A stretch of DNA of 64,000 bases, from positions 1-64,000 of IMG/VR virus record IMGVR_UViG_3300025010_000005. The stretch is one strand, 5' to 3'. Numbering within the stretch: the first letter of the stretch is position 1; each line of letters starts with the position of its first letter. Both the position numbers and the translations under genes were made by a program. Positions 31,830 to 40,273 of the stretch are shown here, piece by piece. The notes under the pieces are model-generated. The model saw only the letters and a list, made by a program, of their open reading frames with translations. It was not told the DNA's origin and searched no databases. This DNA is from a virus.

Positions 31830-33221
31830 ATGAATAAAATCAAACTATATAAACACCAAGAGGAAGGCATTGCCTTCCTTTCTTCATTGAAAGATTCCAG
31901 ATTGAAAGGAAAGATATTAACTGACTCAATGGGAATAGGAAAGACTCCTCAAGCAATCTTCTCGGCAAAGGCATTAGCAATCAATTCCAGAAAGATTCTC
32001 ATTGTTTGCCCTGCAACTTTGAAGATCAACTGGAAGAGGGAGATTAAAAAGTTTATTAATGAGAAGGCATTGATTATTGGAAACAAATCTTGGGAATCAA
32101 GAATCGATCATTATAATTGGTTCATCATAAATTATGACCAACTGAAGAAATGGGAAGATTATTTGTTGTCAAAGAAATTTGACGTTTGTATCATCGACGA
32201 AGCTCACTTCCTAGCAAAGAAAGGAAATAATAGAACAAACATATTTATGGGATGTAAACAAAACAAAAAGAAAAAGGATAGCAAAGAACATCGAGGAATT
32301 ATTAAAGTCTGCAAGAAGCTGATTTTATTGACTGGAACACCAATCACTTCAAGGCCAGAGAATCTTTATAATCTTCTCAAAATGTGTAATCATTCTACAG
32401 CAAAAAGTTGGATGAATTTTGTTGTTCGATATTGCAATGCAAAAAGAACAAGATTTGGTCTTGATACAAGCGGTTGCTCGAATTCTCGAGAACTTTACGA
32501 TTTAACCAGAGATGTTATGTTGGGAAGAAATAAAGAGGACGTTCTGGATCTTCCGCCAAAAACTCGAAGGACTTTGGTTGTTGAAATCGATAAACGGGAG
32601 TATAACAAACTTTGGACTGATTATAAAAACGATCCAAAGAATAACAAAGCAATCATGAATTGCGAAGCTTTGGTTATGCTTGGAAAACTTAAAATGGCTT
32701 GTTCTATTGCCAAACTTCCGGCTACAATTGAATTAATCGAGGAAATGTTAGAGGAAGGAGAAAAGGTTCTAGTATTCACAAATTATACACAAGTTGCGAC
32801 AACTTTAAAGGAACATTTCAGCGAATTTGCTGTTATGCTTACAGGAGGAATGACTGACAAACAAAAACAAGAATCAGTTGATTCATTCCAAAATAATGAA
32901 AATATAAGGCTTTTAATTGGGAACTTGAAAGCTGCTGGTGTTGGATACAATATGACGGAAGCAACACAAGTTGTTAAGAATGACTTCTCATTCATTCCGG
33001 CAGATCATTTCCAAGCAGAAGATCGAGCGCATAGAATAACAACGAAACATCATGTTCAAGTTACATACATGGTAGCCAATGGAACGATTGATGAAAGGCT
33101 TGCGGATATTATCATCAAGAAGGTTGAGTATATCGCCAATTGCTTAGAAGGTAAAGACGTAACCGAGTCCAGCGTTTATTCCGAGCTTCATGCAATGTTA
33201 ACCAATGTAAAGCAAGATTAA
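31830..33221 (+). CDS. SNF2/superfamily 2 DNA helicase or translocase
   Basis: ATP-driven DNA translocase. DSMGIGKTPQAI (motif I) near residue 35, IIDEAHFLAKKG (motif II) near 126, LLTGTPITSRPENLYNLLK (motif III) near 170, then the C-terminal lobe with FTNYTQVA, GNLKAAGVGYNMTEA and the arginine motif QAEDRAHRITTK near 395. The pattern is that of the compact bacterial/phage SNF2 (HARP-like) group. Likely roles are fork remodelling or recombination, as for T4 UvsW, by analogy. Confidence 0.9.
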   Translation: MNKIKLYKHQEEGIAFLSSLKDSRLKGKILTDSMGIGKTPQAIFSAKALAINSRKILIVCPATLKINWKREIKKFINEKALIIGNKSWESRIDHYNWFIINYDQLKKWEDYLLSKKFDVCIIDEAHFLAKKGNNRTNIFMGCKQNKKKKDSKEHRGIIKVCKKLILLTGTPITSRPENLYNLLKMCNHSTAKSWMNFVVRYCNAKRTRFGLDTSGCSNSRELYDLTRDVMLGRNKEDVLDLPPKTRRTLVVEIDKREYNKLWTDYKNDPKNNKAIMNCEALVMLGKLKMACSIAKLPATIELIEEMLEEGEKVLVFTNYTQVATTLKEHFSEFAVMLTGGMTDKQKQESVDSFQNNENIRLLIGNLKAAGVGYNMTEATQVVKNDFSFIPADHFQAEDRAHRITTKHHVQVTYMVANGTIDERLADIIIKKVEYIANCLEGKDVTESSVYSELHAMLTNVKQD

Positions 33222-33230
33222 GAGTTGTAA

Positions 33231-33266
33231 AGACCGTGATATGGTTATATCATGGTCTCTTGTTTT
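33231..33266 (+). terminator. Intrinsic terminator after the SNF2 helicase
   Basis: AGACCGTGATAT-GGTT-ATATCATGGTCT, a 12-bp stem with one G-U, then CTTGTTTT. Confidence 0.88.
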
Positions 33267-33276
33267 GTGCTATAAT
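33261..33276 (+). promoter_or_regulatory. Extended -10 promoter
   Basis: TG-C-TATAAT at 33268-33276, directly behind the terminator; no convincing -35 box. A second TATAAT follows at 33280. Would drive the zinc-ribbon protein gene. Confidence 0.6.
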
Positions 33277-33336
33277 AGATATAATGAAGTCAGGAGTGTA
33301 TGATTCGGAATGGGTTTTGAGAAAGGAATTTTAACA

Positions 33337-35058
33337 ATGGAGATCGGAACTAAGAATGTCATCGACTACCCTACTTTCGAAGCTGAACGCAATTTTTTGT
33401 GGAATAGACTTAAGAGTCACAATCCCACTTTCGTAGAGAATATATTCCAAAATTCAATCGAAAAAGCGTTCTACAACAAGATCGACCTGAAGATTCTTCT
33501 CGGTCTTGGCGATGATTATCGAAAGGAATTGGTGTTGGAAGAACCGTCCTTTATGAGCGATCTTCGTTTCTCAATCTTTTACGAGACCATGCGTAATGTA
33601 TTTGGTTCAGAATACAGCGATGTTGTGAAATGGATTAGCACCAACAAGATCGAAGTGGAAGTCGAAAATAGAATGGGAAAAGCAACCAGGAACTTCAAGT
33701 TTGGAAAGTGGCTTTCCGACAAGCTGGCGAACGAAGGAACAAGGGATAAATGGAATCAATATAAAGTTACTAATTCCAGATACAGAGACGAAAGTTTTGG
33801 AAAATTGTCCAATGAAACTATCATTTCTCAAATCATCGAGATGGGAAAAACAACAAAAAAGAATAACATTATCATTTCTTGCAATCCGCTCGACTACTTC
33901 TTCTCATCAGAAGAAGATTTTTGCGGTTGGTCTTCCTGTTTCAATTGGCAAGGAGAATATTGCAACGGCAATCTTTCCTATATGGAAGATAAGATGACTG
34001 CCATGATTTACGTTAAAGGAGAAGATTGTGATCTAAAAGAATATCCATTCTACAAATCAGCAAGGTTCTGGACTATGTTTCTCAAGAATGACAAGGATAT
34101 TTATGATTGCATTTCCTTTGGGAGAAGGTATGGAAACTTCACTGATCTTCTGATGATCCAAACTTCCAACGAGATCACCAAAGCAATTAGTGAAAAACAA
34201 GGAATTTCAAATAAATGGCACGGCAAACAGAACTTCGACTGGGGGAATACTAATAAAATCAATGAAGCAAATTTTGCAGGGTATTTCGATTACGGAGTCC
34301 AACGTGTAACTATACATGAAAACCGAAGAGGTATTTCGGAATCCTTCAATAATTGCGTTCCAGAAGTAAGACTAACTGGTGCTACTTGCCTTATTTGTGG
34401 AAACATAACATCAAATGATGAAAAATTCTGCTGTCAAGATTGTGACAACTTCGTTGGTCATTGTGAGGAATGCGGAACTTTAATCGAAGATAACGATTGT
34501 TACCATCATACCGCCGAAGGGCTTATGTGTAAATCCTGCTTTGATAGTAATTACGTGGAATGTGAAGTCTGTGGTCAAAATATTAGAACAGAAGATGCAC
34601 TTAAATCAGAAGATAACGGAAATTACTATTGCAATTATCATTACATTAGACTTCACAAACAATGTTCTGATTGTGGTAGAACACATCACATCGATAACAT
34701 GCGTATCATAAATCATAAATATGTTTGTGGGTCTTGTTTGGTGAAATACAAACCGTGTTCTACTTGTGGTAAACTCGAACACGAAGATAACATCATAGAG
34801 AATGACAATGGAGAACCATATTGCGAAGACTGCTATAACAAACAATACACTTCCTGTGCTTGTTGCTTTAAGGAAATCAAAAAGGTAGACGGAATCAAGG
34901 TTGAAAATCATGAATTCCTTTGCCATGATTGCACCGCATGTCAGAAGTGCAACCAATACATCAAGAAGGAAGATGTAATTCAGCACGGAGATTATAGTTT
35001 GTGCCAGAAGTGTTCGCAATCAGTGAGCGAAATTCCCAATACGATGCTTAGGAATTAA
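33337..35058 (+). CDS. Large phage protein with seven zinc ribbons, 573 aa, paralogue B
   Basis: Start at 33337 (GAAAGGAATTTTAACA upstream) rather than the in-frame ATG 27 bp earlier, which lacks a ribosome site. The N-terminal 340 residues are homologous to the 505-aa protein at 27776: LGLGDDYRKEL, FKFGKWLSDKLAN, SCNPLDYFFSSEEDF, WSSCFNW, NGNLSYMEDKMTAM. The C-terminal about 220 residues carry seven CxxC-type pairs (CLICG, HCEECG, CEVCG, CSDCG, CSTCG, CACC, CQKC each with a partner), a LIM-like chain of zinc ribbons for protein or nucleic-acid binding. Function unknown. Followed 10 bp later by the peptidase gene. Confidence 0.75.
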   Translation: MEIGTKNVIDYPTFEAERNFLWNRLKSHNPTFVENIFQNSIEKAFYNKIDLKILLGLGDDYRKELVLEEPSFMSDLRFSIFYETMRNVFGSEYSDVVKWISTNKIEVEVENRMGKATRNFKFGKWLSDKLANEGTRDKWNQYKVTNSRYRDESFGKLSNETIISQIIEMGKTTKKNNIIISCNPLDYFFSSEEDFCGWSSCFNWQGEYCNGNLSYMEDKMTAMIYVKGEDCDLKEYPFYKSARFWTMFLKNDKDIYDCISFGRRYGNFTDLLMIQTSNEITKAISEKQGISNKWHGKQNFDWGNTNKINEANFAGYFDYGVQRVTIHENRRGISESFNNCVPEVRLTGATCLICGNITSNDEKFCCQDCDNFVGHCEECGTLIEDNDCYHHTAEGLMCKSCFDSNYVECEVCGQNIRTEDALKSEDNGNYYCNYHYIRLHKQCSDCGRTHHIDNMRIINHKYVCGSCLVKYKPCSTCGKLEHEDNIIENDNGEPYCEDCYNKQYTSCACCFKEIKKVDGIKVENHEFLCHDCTACQKCNQYIKKEDVIQHGDYSLCQKCSQSVSEIPNTMLRN

Positions 35059-35068
35059 GGAGAATATT

Positions 35069-36232
35069 ATGGCACATTCAATATTAGACATTCTCAAAAT
35101 GACGGACGAACAAGTGTTCGACTACATCATCGAGTCTTTGTTTGACAAGGACTACAAGATCTTCACAGACCAGGAGGAAGATAATTATATCCTTGCTATT
35201 CCAACTGATGCAGAAGGAGTGGTGGTAGAACCAAATAAAATCTGTTTGGTTGCTCACATCGACACCTGTATGAGGACAAGAAAAAACCAGAAGATTATTC
35301 AAAAGGGACATATAATCAAGAATAAGTCTGGCATTCTTGGAGCAGATGATCGAGCTGGAGTTTACGCAATCCTGGAATTATTGGAGTTGGAACAAGAGAA
35401 GCGACCAATCGTCGTCTTCACCAATTATGAGGAATCAGGAGGTCTTGGAGTCAATCGTCTTCTGGAAGATAAAGGACTTGATGACGTGATCGAGAAGATC
35501 AATCTGTTTGTCGAGTTAGACCGAAAAGGTGCAAATGAATATGTTTTCTATACCAATATTCTACCAAAGGATATTAAAACTTGGGTTGAGAAACATGGCT
35601 GGAAGGAGCATTACGGCTCATATTCTGATGTATCAGATATAACAGAGGAGTTAAAGATTCCTCATGTTAACCTCAGTGTTGGCTATTATTCCCAACATAC
35701 CTCTGGCGAATACCTCAATATGAAAGTCCTTAAGGAGAACATTACCCTTTACAATGAACTTCTCAATGATTCAGAAGGTCTTCCTCGTATAATAATGACA
35801 AAGGAACAGATTACTGCTTACCAATGGAAGTCTGGATACTCTGGAAATTGGAGGGAAAAATATAAAGCAAGTTCTTTTGATTATGAATCACAAGATCAAT
35901 GGGATACGGACGCACCTTTTGGATCGGACGAATGGTGGGAATACTACTACGAATATAATAAAAACATTCCTTATCCCGGTCCAAAATCAAGAGGTTTTGA
36001 AAATAGGGAATTTGAAGAGGAAGACCCTTCATACAACGATTGTCAAATGGAATTATGGGAGGAAAAACTAGCCTTTCAATCAGACCATTTCGAGGTTCAT
36101 TGGCTGATGCTAATGAAAACAGTCAATTACTTCCGAACCGTTGATCGCCTTCTTTGGTTCAGAGAGTGCAAGGTCTTGTTCAAACAAGAGTCTAAACCGG
36201 AAGTTAAACCTGTCATTAAGAAGGAGGAATAA
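35069..36232 (+). CDS. M20/M42-type zinc aminopeptidase, 387 aa
   Basis: Co-catalytic two-metal peptidase fold. Ligand motifs are in order: VAHIDT (His) near residue 65, LGADDRAG (bridging Asp) near 91, TNYEESGG (Glu pair) near 118, ELDRKG (Asp) near 150, and SQHTSGEYLN (His) near 212. The core ends near residue 245; a C-terminal extension of about 140 residues rich in Tyr, Trp, Asp and Glu (DQWDTDAPFGSDEWWEYYYE) is not part of the known core. Might process small peptides or a host target. AAGGAGAATATT precedes the ATG. Confidence 0.82.
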   Translation: MAHSILDILKMTDEQVFDYIIESLFDKDYKIFTDQEEDNYILAIPTDAEGVVVEPNKICLVAHIDTCMRTRKNQKIIQKGHIIKNKSGILGADDRAGVYAILELLELEQEKRPIVVFTNYEESGGLGVNRLLEDKGLDDVIEKINLFVELDRKGANEYVFYTNILPKDIKTWVEKHGWKEHYGSYSDVSDITEELKIPHVNLSVGYYSQHTSGEYLNMKVLKENITLYNELLNDSEGLPRIIMTKEQITAYQWKSGYSGNWREKYKASSFDYESQDQWDTDAPFGSDEWWEYYYEYNKNIPYPGPKSRGFENREFEEEDPSYNDCQMELWEEKLAFQSDHFEVHWLMLMKTVNYFRTVDRLLWFRECKVLFKQESKPEVKPVIKKEE

Positions 36233-36556
36233 ATGGTTGAAGTAATTGGTGCATTTTATGAATTACCTAATGGACAAATTGCAAAAACCATTGGATGGAA
36301 TGGAAAAAAGAAAACAATATTATATTATTTCGATGATGGTCAAGGCTCTCATACCATTAATGAAGATGAGACCAAAGAATGGAAATACCTTAAATTGTAT
36401 GATTTTCCAAATGCACGTGATCCAAAGTTGCCATATGTGTTTGATCTTCTTTGGGATATTAAATATACTTCCGATCTCGTTAGGGAATTAAACGGCCATT
36501 ACGATGAAGAATCAATCAGGGAAGAAATGAAAAATTATAAAATTCAATTAGGTTAA
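36233..36556 (+). CDS. Hypothetical protein, 107 aa
   Basis: ATG directly after the peptidase stop, with AAGGAGGAATAA as ribosome site inside the peptidase end. Strand-rich start (VIGAFYELPNGQIAKTIGW, TILYYFDDGQGS) and helical end. Function unknown. Confidence 0.66.
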   Translation: MVEVIGAFYELPNGQIAKTIGWNGKKKTILYYFDDGQGSHTINEDETKEWKYLKLYDFPNARDPKLPYVFDLLWDIKYTSDLVRELNGHYDEESIREEMKNYKIQLG

Positions 36557-36580
36557 GCTTCATATAGAAAGGTGGAATAA

Positions 36581-36790
36581 GTGAAACTAAATGTTGAAGA
36601 GTTGAAATTCCTTGACTTCACAATGGAGTTCTTAAAAAGGAGATGGGATTCAGACCAACGATCCTTAGAAATAATTAAAACCATTTCAGATAAAATCCAA
36701 AAGGAATTGGCACAACAAGATATGAATAAGAAATTGTTCGGAATCAAATCGGAGAGTAAATATAGCTTCTTCAAAGACTTGAAAGGATAA
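36581..36790 (+). CDS. Hypothetical helical protein, 69 aa, GTG start
   Basis: AAAGGTGGAATAA before the GTG. Charged and helical (LNVEELKFLDFTMEFLKRRW, EIIKTISDKIQKELAQQ). Function unknown. Confidence 0.62.
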   Translation: MKLNVEELKFLDFTMEFLKRRWDSDQRSLEIIKTISDKIQKELAQQDMNKKLFGIKSESKYSFFKDLKG

Positions 36791-36793
36791 ATT

Positions 36794-36898
36794 ATGCCAA
36801 TTGTAGAAATGGTTCTTGCTTCCATCGCTGGCGGAGTTATTGGTTGGTTTATTGGAGAAGCTATCTGGCTTGTTTTAGTAACCGTCTTTAAATTTTGA
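36794..36898 (+). CDS. Mini membrane protein, 34 aa
   Basis: GAAAGGATAAATT before the ATG. One transmembrane helix with a glycine zipper (IAGGVIGWFIGEAIW), like the peptides at 3967 and 4054. Function unknown. Confidence 0.52.
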   Translation: MPIVEMVLASIAGGVIGWFIGEAIWLVLVTVFKF

Positions 36899-36910
36899 GA
36901 GGAGAATAAA

Positions 36911-37069
36911 ATGAGTGGAGAAATTATAAATAAAGTTTTGCCTTGTGGAAATAAAGTCGTTAGCAATGATGGGAAGTTTTGGATATCTTCTTGTTTCGAT
37001 TTACCTTGCGCAGAATGTGATATGGAAAACTATAACAAATGTAAACGCGACTTTCAAGTTATTGAATAA
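36911..37069 (+). CDS. Cysteine-rich small protein, 52 aa
   Basis: GGAGAATAAA before the ATG. VLPCGNK, SSCFDLPCAECDME and KCKR provide five cysteines likely to bind zinc. Function unknown. Confidence 0.6.
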   Translation: MSGEIINKVLPCGNKVVSNDGKFWISSCFDLPCAECDMENYNKCKRDFQVIE

Positions 37070-37131
37070 AAGGAGGAGAATAATACATTATATTTGTTTG
37101 ACTAGAACCAGATAAATAAAGGAGAATAATA

Positions 37132-37371
37132 ATGATTAAACTGTGTTATCAAATTGTTTGGAATGTCATTTACAACAAAGACCATTCGATGCTCATGAAT
37201 CTCACAAGCCAGGAATTGGTTAAGGAGATGGTGACCTATTTACAAGACATCGACCAGAAGCTTTCAATTCAAGAATATGCAATTGAACAAATGTTTAGAA
37301 GAGGTTGCATCCAATGTGTCATTGCAAAATTTTGTTTGCATTCCCTAAACGTTGAGAAGAAGGAGATTTGA
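37132..37371 (+). CDS. Hypothetical protein, 79 aa
   Basis: AAGGAGAATAATA before the ATG. Helical, with two cysteines near the C-terminus (RGCIQCVIAKFC). Its stop overlaps the next start. Function unknown. Confidence 0.64.
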   Translation: MIKLCYQIVWNVIYNKDHSMLMNLTSQELVKEMVTYLQDIDQKLSIQEYAIEQMFRRGCIQCVIAKFCLHSLNVEKKEI

Positions 37372-37634
37372 TGATGAGTAAACCAGATGTTAAAATTTAT
37401 AAAGTATTAGATTTTTATAATGTAATGTCTTACATTCGAGAAGAATTTGGCATCGAGTTTTATAATGAATTTGATAATTGGTTTTATTCTAGGCATAATG
37501 TTAACAATGATTCTATGATAAACATTTATGTTGATGATATCAACAACGAGTTTCACAAATTTCTAAAAGAAACATTTCCGGAAGCTTTAAACGGAACACA
37601 CAATGATATTATCCGCTTCTGGGTTTCGTGGTAA
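37371..37634 (+). CDS. Hypothetical protein, 87 aa
   Basis: TGATG overlap with the previous gene; AGAAGGAG upstream. Aromatic and acidic (YIREEFGIEFYNEFDNWFYS). Function unknown. Confidence 0.62.
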   Translation: MMSKPDVKIYKVLDFYNVMSYIREEFGIEFYNEFDNWFYSRHNVNNDSMINIYVDDINNEFHKFLKETFPEALNGTHNDIIRFWVSW

Positions 37635-37646
37635 AGGAGAATAAAG

Positions 37647-37853
37647 ATGGATGAAGAAGATTTGAAAAATTTGGAAAGCTGGTTATCTTATGAAGTGGAA
37701 CAAAATCTTGATAGGTATATGGGAAAGGTTTTAGACCTAATCATAGACTATCGAGAAATTACAAAAGATAGAGATGAATGGGAGAAAATGTATAACAAGT
37801 TAAAAGACAATATTCCAGAACGTTGTACTGGTTGTGATGAGAAGGGATGTTGA
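37647..37853 (+). CDS. Hypothetical helical protein with C-terminal CxxC, 68 aa
   Basis: AAAGGAGAATAAAG before the ATG. Acidic helices followed by RCTGCDEKGC at the end, a possible metal site. Last gene of this operon. Function unknown. Confidence 0.62.
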   Translation: MDEEDLKNLESWLSYEVEQNLDRYMGKVLDLIIDYREITKDRDEWEKMYNKLKDNIPERCTGCDEKGC

Positions 37854-38835
37854 ATATGGCCCCTGGGCCACAAATATCTAGGGAATAGAATATTCCCCCC
37901 TATGGGTGAAATATCCTTGGGGCGAACGCACTATAATCCTGGAATTTAATATCTACTTCTAATGGAGGCCGTATTTTACGGTCTCTTTTTTGCTTGGGAC
38001 TATACTGATCGGTATATTACAGTCTTAGGATTTGAAAAGTGGACCCATATTTCAAATTATTGAGCGTGTTTTTAAATAAAGAAGAAAAAGAGAGAAGATA
38101 ATATTTAGTCAAATGATTGAAGAACGGAAGAAAAAGAGAAGAGAAATAAACATTAAGCGTTAATAACAACATATATTTGAGGTGTGTTGGAGGAATGAGA
38201 AGATTGAATGAAAATTTTGTTGAGTATTATAAAGAAATGAAAGAATTTTGTATGTTATTTTGTAAGATATATAAGAAAAGAAGAAAAATTGAAAGATAAA
38301 TATGTCCGATATGTTTTATTTTGGTTCTGCAAAAGAACTTCCTTCCATCGATTTATGGAATAGAACAAGACAAAAAAAATACACTTAGACTCTTTTTACA
38401 AGAATTTAAGCGTTATAGTTATTTTATATTATTATTCCCATATATTGATCTGTCTTATGGTCTCCTGCATGGGACTAGTCTCTTAACAATTCTTAATGTT
38501 AAGTTTTGTAAAGCTTCATTCATCGTTACAAACTACCCTCCATAGGACTATTCCCATTAGTTTTAAGGCGTGAATCGCTCAGGTCAAACTTGACCTAAAA
38601 ATGTTTTTATCGGCCTTAAATCATTTCTGACAAAACATTCAATATAAGGAAAAAACCGATGTTTTCGTTTTGAAGGATCGAGCGACAAGCATGGCGGAGT
38701 CCGATGGAGTTGTATATAAGCGAGGCGAAGTCTCTTTTTTTCCTGAAGTCGAGTAAACAAGTCGAGAGTCCAGGACTCTGCTATGTACCATAGTAAAGCT
38801 GGAAAAATTGATCTAATTTTGTTTTCTAAAACCCC
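37854..38835. other. Non-coding region of about 1 kb
   Basis: No convincing gene. It holds a GC-rich opening (TGGCCCCTGGGCCACAAATA, one of three related motifs), a hairpin GGGAATA-GAA-TATTCCC, a strong terminator (37965-37991), then purine-rich DNA with weak frames of 34 aa (38195-38299) and 28 aa (38302-38388, FYFGSAKELPSIDLWNRT) that may be gene remnants. Two perfect palindromes follow: AGGTCAA-AC-TTGACCT (38581-38596) and AGAGTCC-A-GGACTCT (38765-38779). Confidence 0.6.
37965..37991 (+). terminator. Intrinsic terminator
   Basis: GAGGCCGTA-TTT-TACGGTCTC (9 bp, one G-U) followed by TTTTTT. Confidence 0.88.
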
Positions 38836-38864
38836 TTGACAGGAGAAACGATCGGAGTTAATCT
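38836..38864 (+). promoter_or_regulatory. Sigma70-type promoter
   Basis: TTGACA (38836-38841), 17-bp spacer, TAATCT (38859-38864). Leads to the 39008 gene after a leader of about 140 nt. Confidence 0.72.
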
Positions 38865-39007
38865 TGTTTCAAGTTCAAAGGGACATTGACAATTTGAGGG
38901 AAAACAAGCGTAACGGCGAAAGCCAACAAAACGCCATGCTATTATGTTATAGCCGTTTTCTCACTCATACCATAGCGCTCCAAGTGAGCGCGGAAAAGGA
39001 CTATCTA

Positions 39008-39625
39008 ATGGCTAAAGCAAATGACAACACCACCACCAAGCAAGCTCAACTCCAAGCCGCTATCGACAACGAAGCGATGATCAAGGCGGCCACTCAAGAG
39101 CCTAATGAGGCTCAGCAGGAAACGGAAAAGATCATGGCTGTCATCGCCAATCCGATCGAGTTGTTGCGCAACAAGAAAAAAGTGGCTTTGCAGGCGGAAA
39201 TTGACGAATTGAAGGCTTTGATGGTCGATCCTGAAGCGATCGATCAAGCAAGGGAAGACCTCGAATTGGCCGAGTCCAACTATAACACCGCCAAACAAGC
39301 CTACGATGCCCTCAAGGCCTCCAACCGTGACGCTGAAGTATATTTGAATCAGTTGACGGCCGACATGGGCAAGCTCAATGCTCCCATCTCAGTTCAAAGC
39401 GCACCCACTGGCTCCCGTCAAAGGACGGATAGCACTCAACTCCTCTCCAAGCTTCCCTCCACGTTCAAGCGTGGCGACATGAAGCAAGCGCTTGCCAACG
39501 TCAAAGGATGTGACGTGGACATGGTGAGTGATAACAGCGTTTCCGGCATGATCTACAAATTGGCGCATGGTGAGCGCCCGGTAATCCAACCCACCAACAA
39601 CTCCGGCGAATACTCCAAGGTTTAA
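39008..39625 (+). CDS. Coiled-coil protein with winged-helix-like C-terminus, 205 aa, GC-richer
   Basis: Start at 39008 with AAAAGGA upstream; an in-frame TTG at 38864 overlaps the promoter and is excluded. N-terminal 120 residues are helical coiled coil (NEAQQETEKIMAVIANPIEL, IDQAREDLELAESNYNTAKQ). The C-terminal 60 residues (LLSKLPSTFKRGDMKQAL, SVSGMIYKLA, SGEYSKV) parallel the C-terminus of the 107-aa protein at 27266. Codons are GC-rich compared with the genome. It has its own promoter and terminator. Possibly a nucleoid-associated or regulatory DNA-binding protein of foreign origin. Confidence 0.75.
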   Translation: MAKANDNTTTKQAQLQAAIDNEAMIKAATQEPNEAQQETEKIMAVIANPIELLRNKKKVALQAEIDELKALMVDPEAIDQAREDLELAESNYNTAKQAYDALKASNRDAEVYLNQLTADMGKLNAPISVQSAPTGSRQRTDSTQLLSKLPSTFKRGDMKQALANVKGCDVDMVSDNSVSGMIYKLAHGERPVIQPTNNSGEYSKV

Positions 39626-39631
39626 CGCAAG

Positions 39632-39658
39632 GGACTCCCGAATGGGAGTCCTTTTTTT
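39632..39658 (+). terminator. Intrinsic terminator
   Basis: GGACTCCC-GAAT-GGGAGTCC followed by TTTTTTT. A related GGGAGTC-TTTTTTTT element follows at 39724-39738. Confidence 0.92.
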
Positions 39659-39761
39659 AACTATATATCCTCACAGACTCCTCACAGAAGTTATACGCTT
39701 CCTTTGTGTTTAAAGTCCGATTCGGGAGTCTTTTTTTTCTGTTTTTCTTGCTTAACATATA

Positions 39762-39790
39762 TTGACAACAGACTATGAACCTGCTATTGT
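39762..39790 (+). promoter_or_regulatory. Sigma70-type promoter
   Basis: TTGACA (39762-39767), 17-bp spacer, TATTGT (39785-39790); drives the 52-aa gene. Confidence 0.78.
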
Positions 39791-39823
39791 GTAGGAGTGG
39801 ACGCAAGGGAAAGGAGAAACGCA

Positions 39824-39982
39824 ATGACAATTAAGGAATTTAAAGCTTTGATGGTCAAGACGGCAGCCGAAAACAAAAACAATAAAATAATATTTAAAGC
39901 GTGTTTCGGGGCGTTAGAGTCCATTAATTTCGAGGTTGACTGGCTGGACGTAATTGAACAGTACAAAGGGAAGGGAGGCTAA
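39824..39982 (+). CDS. Hypothetical protein, 52 aa
   Basis: Start at 39824, with AAAGGAGAAACGCA upstream. TIKEFKALMVKTAAENKNNK is helical, followed by ESINFEVDWLDVIEQYKGKGG. Own promoter and a terminator overlapping the stop codon: a monocistronic unit of moderate GC. Function unknown. Confidence 0.68.
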   Translation: MTIKEFKALMVKTAAENKNNKIIFKACFGALESINFEVDWLDVIEQYKGKGG

Positions 39983-39996
39983 CGCCTCCTTTTTTT
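39974..39996 (+). terminator. Intrinsic terminator overlapping a stop codon
   Basis: GGAGGC-TAAC-GCCTCC then TTTTTTT; the loop contains the TAA of the 52-aa gene. Confidence 0.92.
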
Positions 39997-40273
39997 TGCC
40001 TATATGTCAATTGACGGGTATATCATGGCACCTTCCATACAATCGCTTTAAACACCTCTCACAGCCTCAGGAAGGCCCCTTACATATGGCCATGCTACAA
40101 TCTATCATCCGACCAGGAGAGGCACCTTTACGACTCAACCAGGGTGCTTCTGCAACACGAGTCCAAAATAGGCCCCCTGTCGCAAAAATTTCGGGAGTCT
40201 GCATGTGGGTGGGGGCTGGATGGGTGACAATATATTAGTAGTATTTAACCGTTTGTCGGAATCGCTGACCGGA
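39997..40273. other. Non-coding spacer between converging transcripts
   Basis: Less AT-rich than its surroundings, with no gene that has a ribosome site. Contains GTCAATTGAC (40005-40014) and GC-rich patches (GTGGGTGGGGGCTGG at 40206-40220). No tRNA fold found by eye. Confidence 0.5.

Noticed and set aside
38321-38545. Frame of 74 aa in the 1-kb non-coding region
   Set aside because: No Shine-Dalgarno, start inside another weak frame, and hydrophobic low-complexity product typical of chance translation of T-rich DNA.
39954-40238. Frame of 94 aa after the 52-aa gene
   Set aside because: Begins inside the previous gene, runs through a strong terminator and has no ribosome site.
40005-40273. 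Possible tRNA in the GC-rich spacer (GCACC...GGGTGC)
   Set aside because: No D-arm, T-arm or anticodon stem could be formed around it on either strand.
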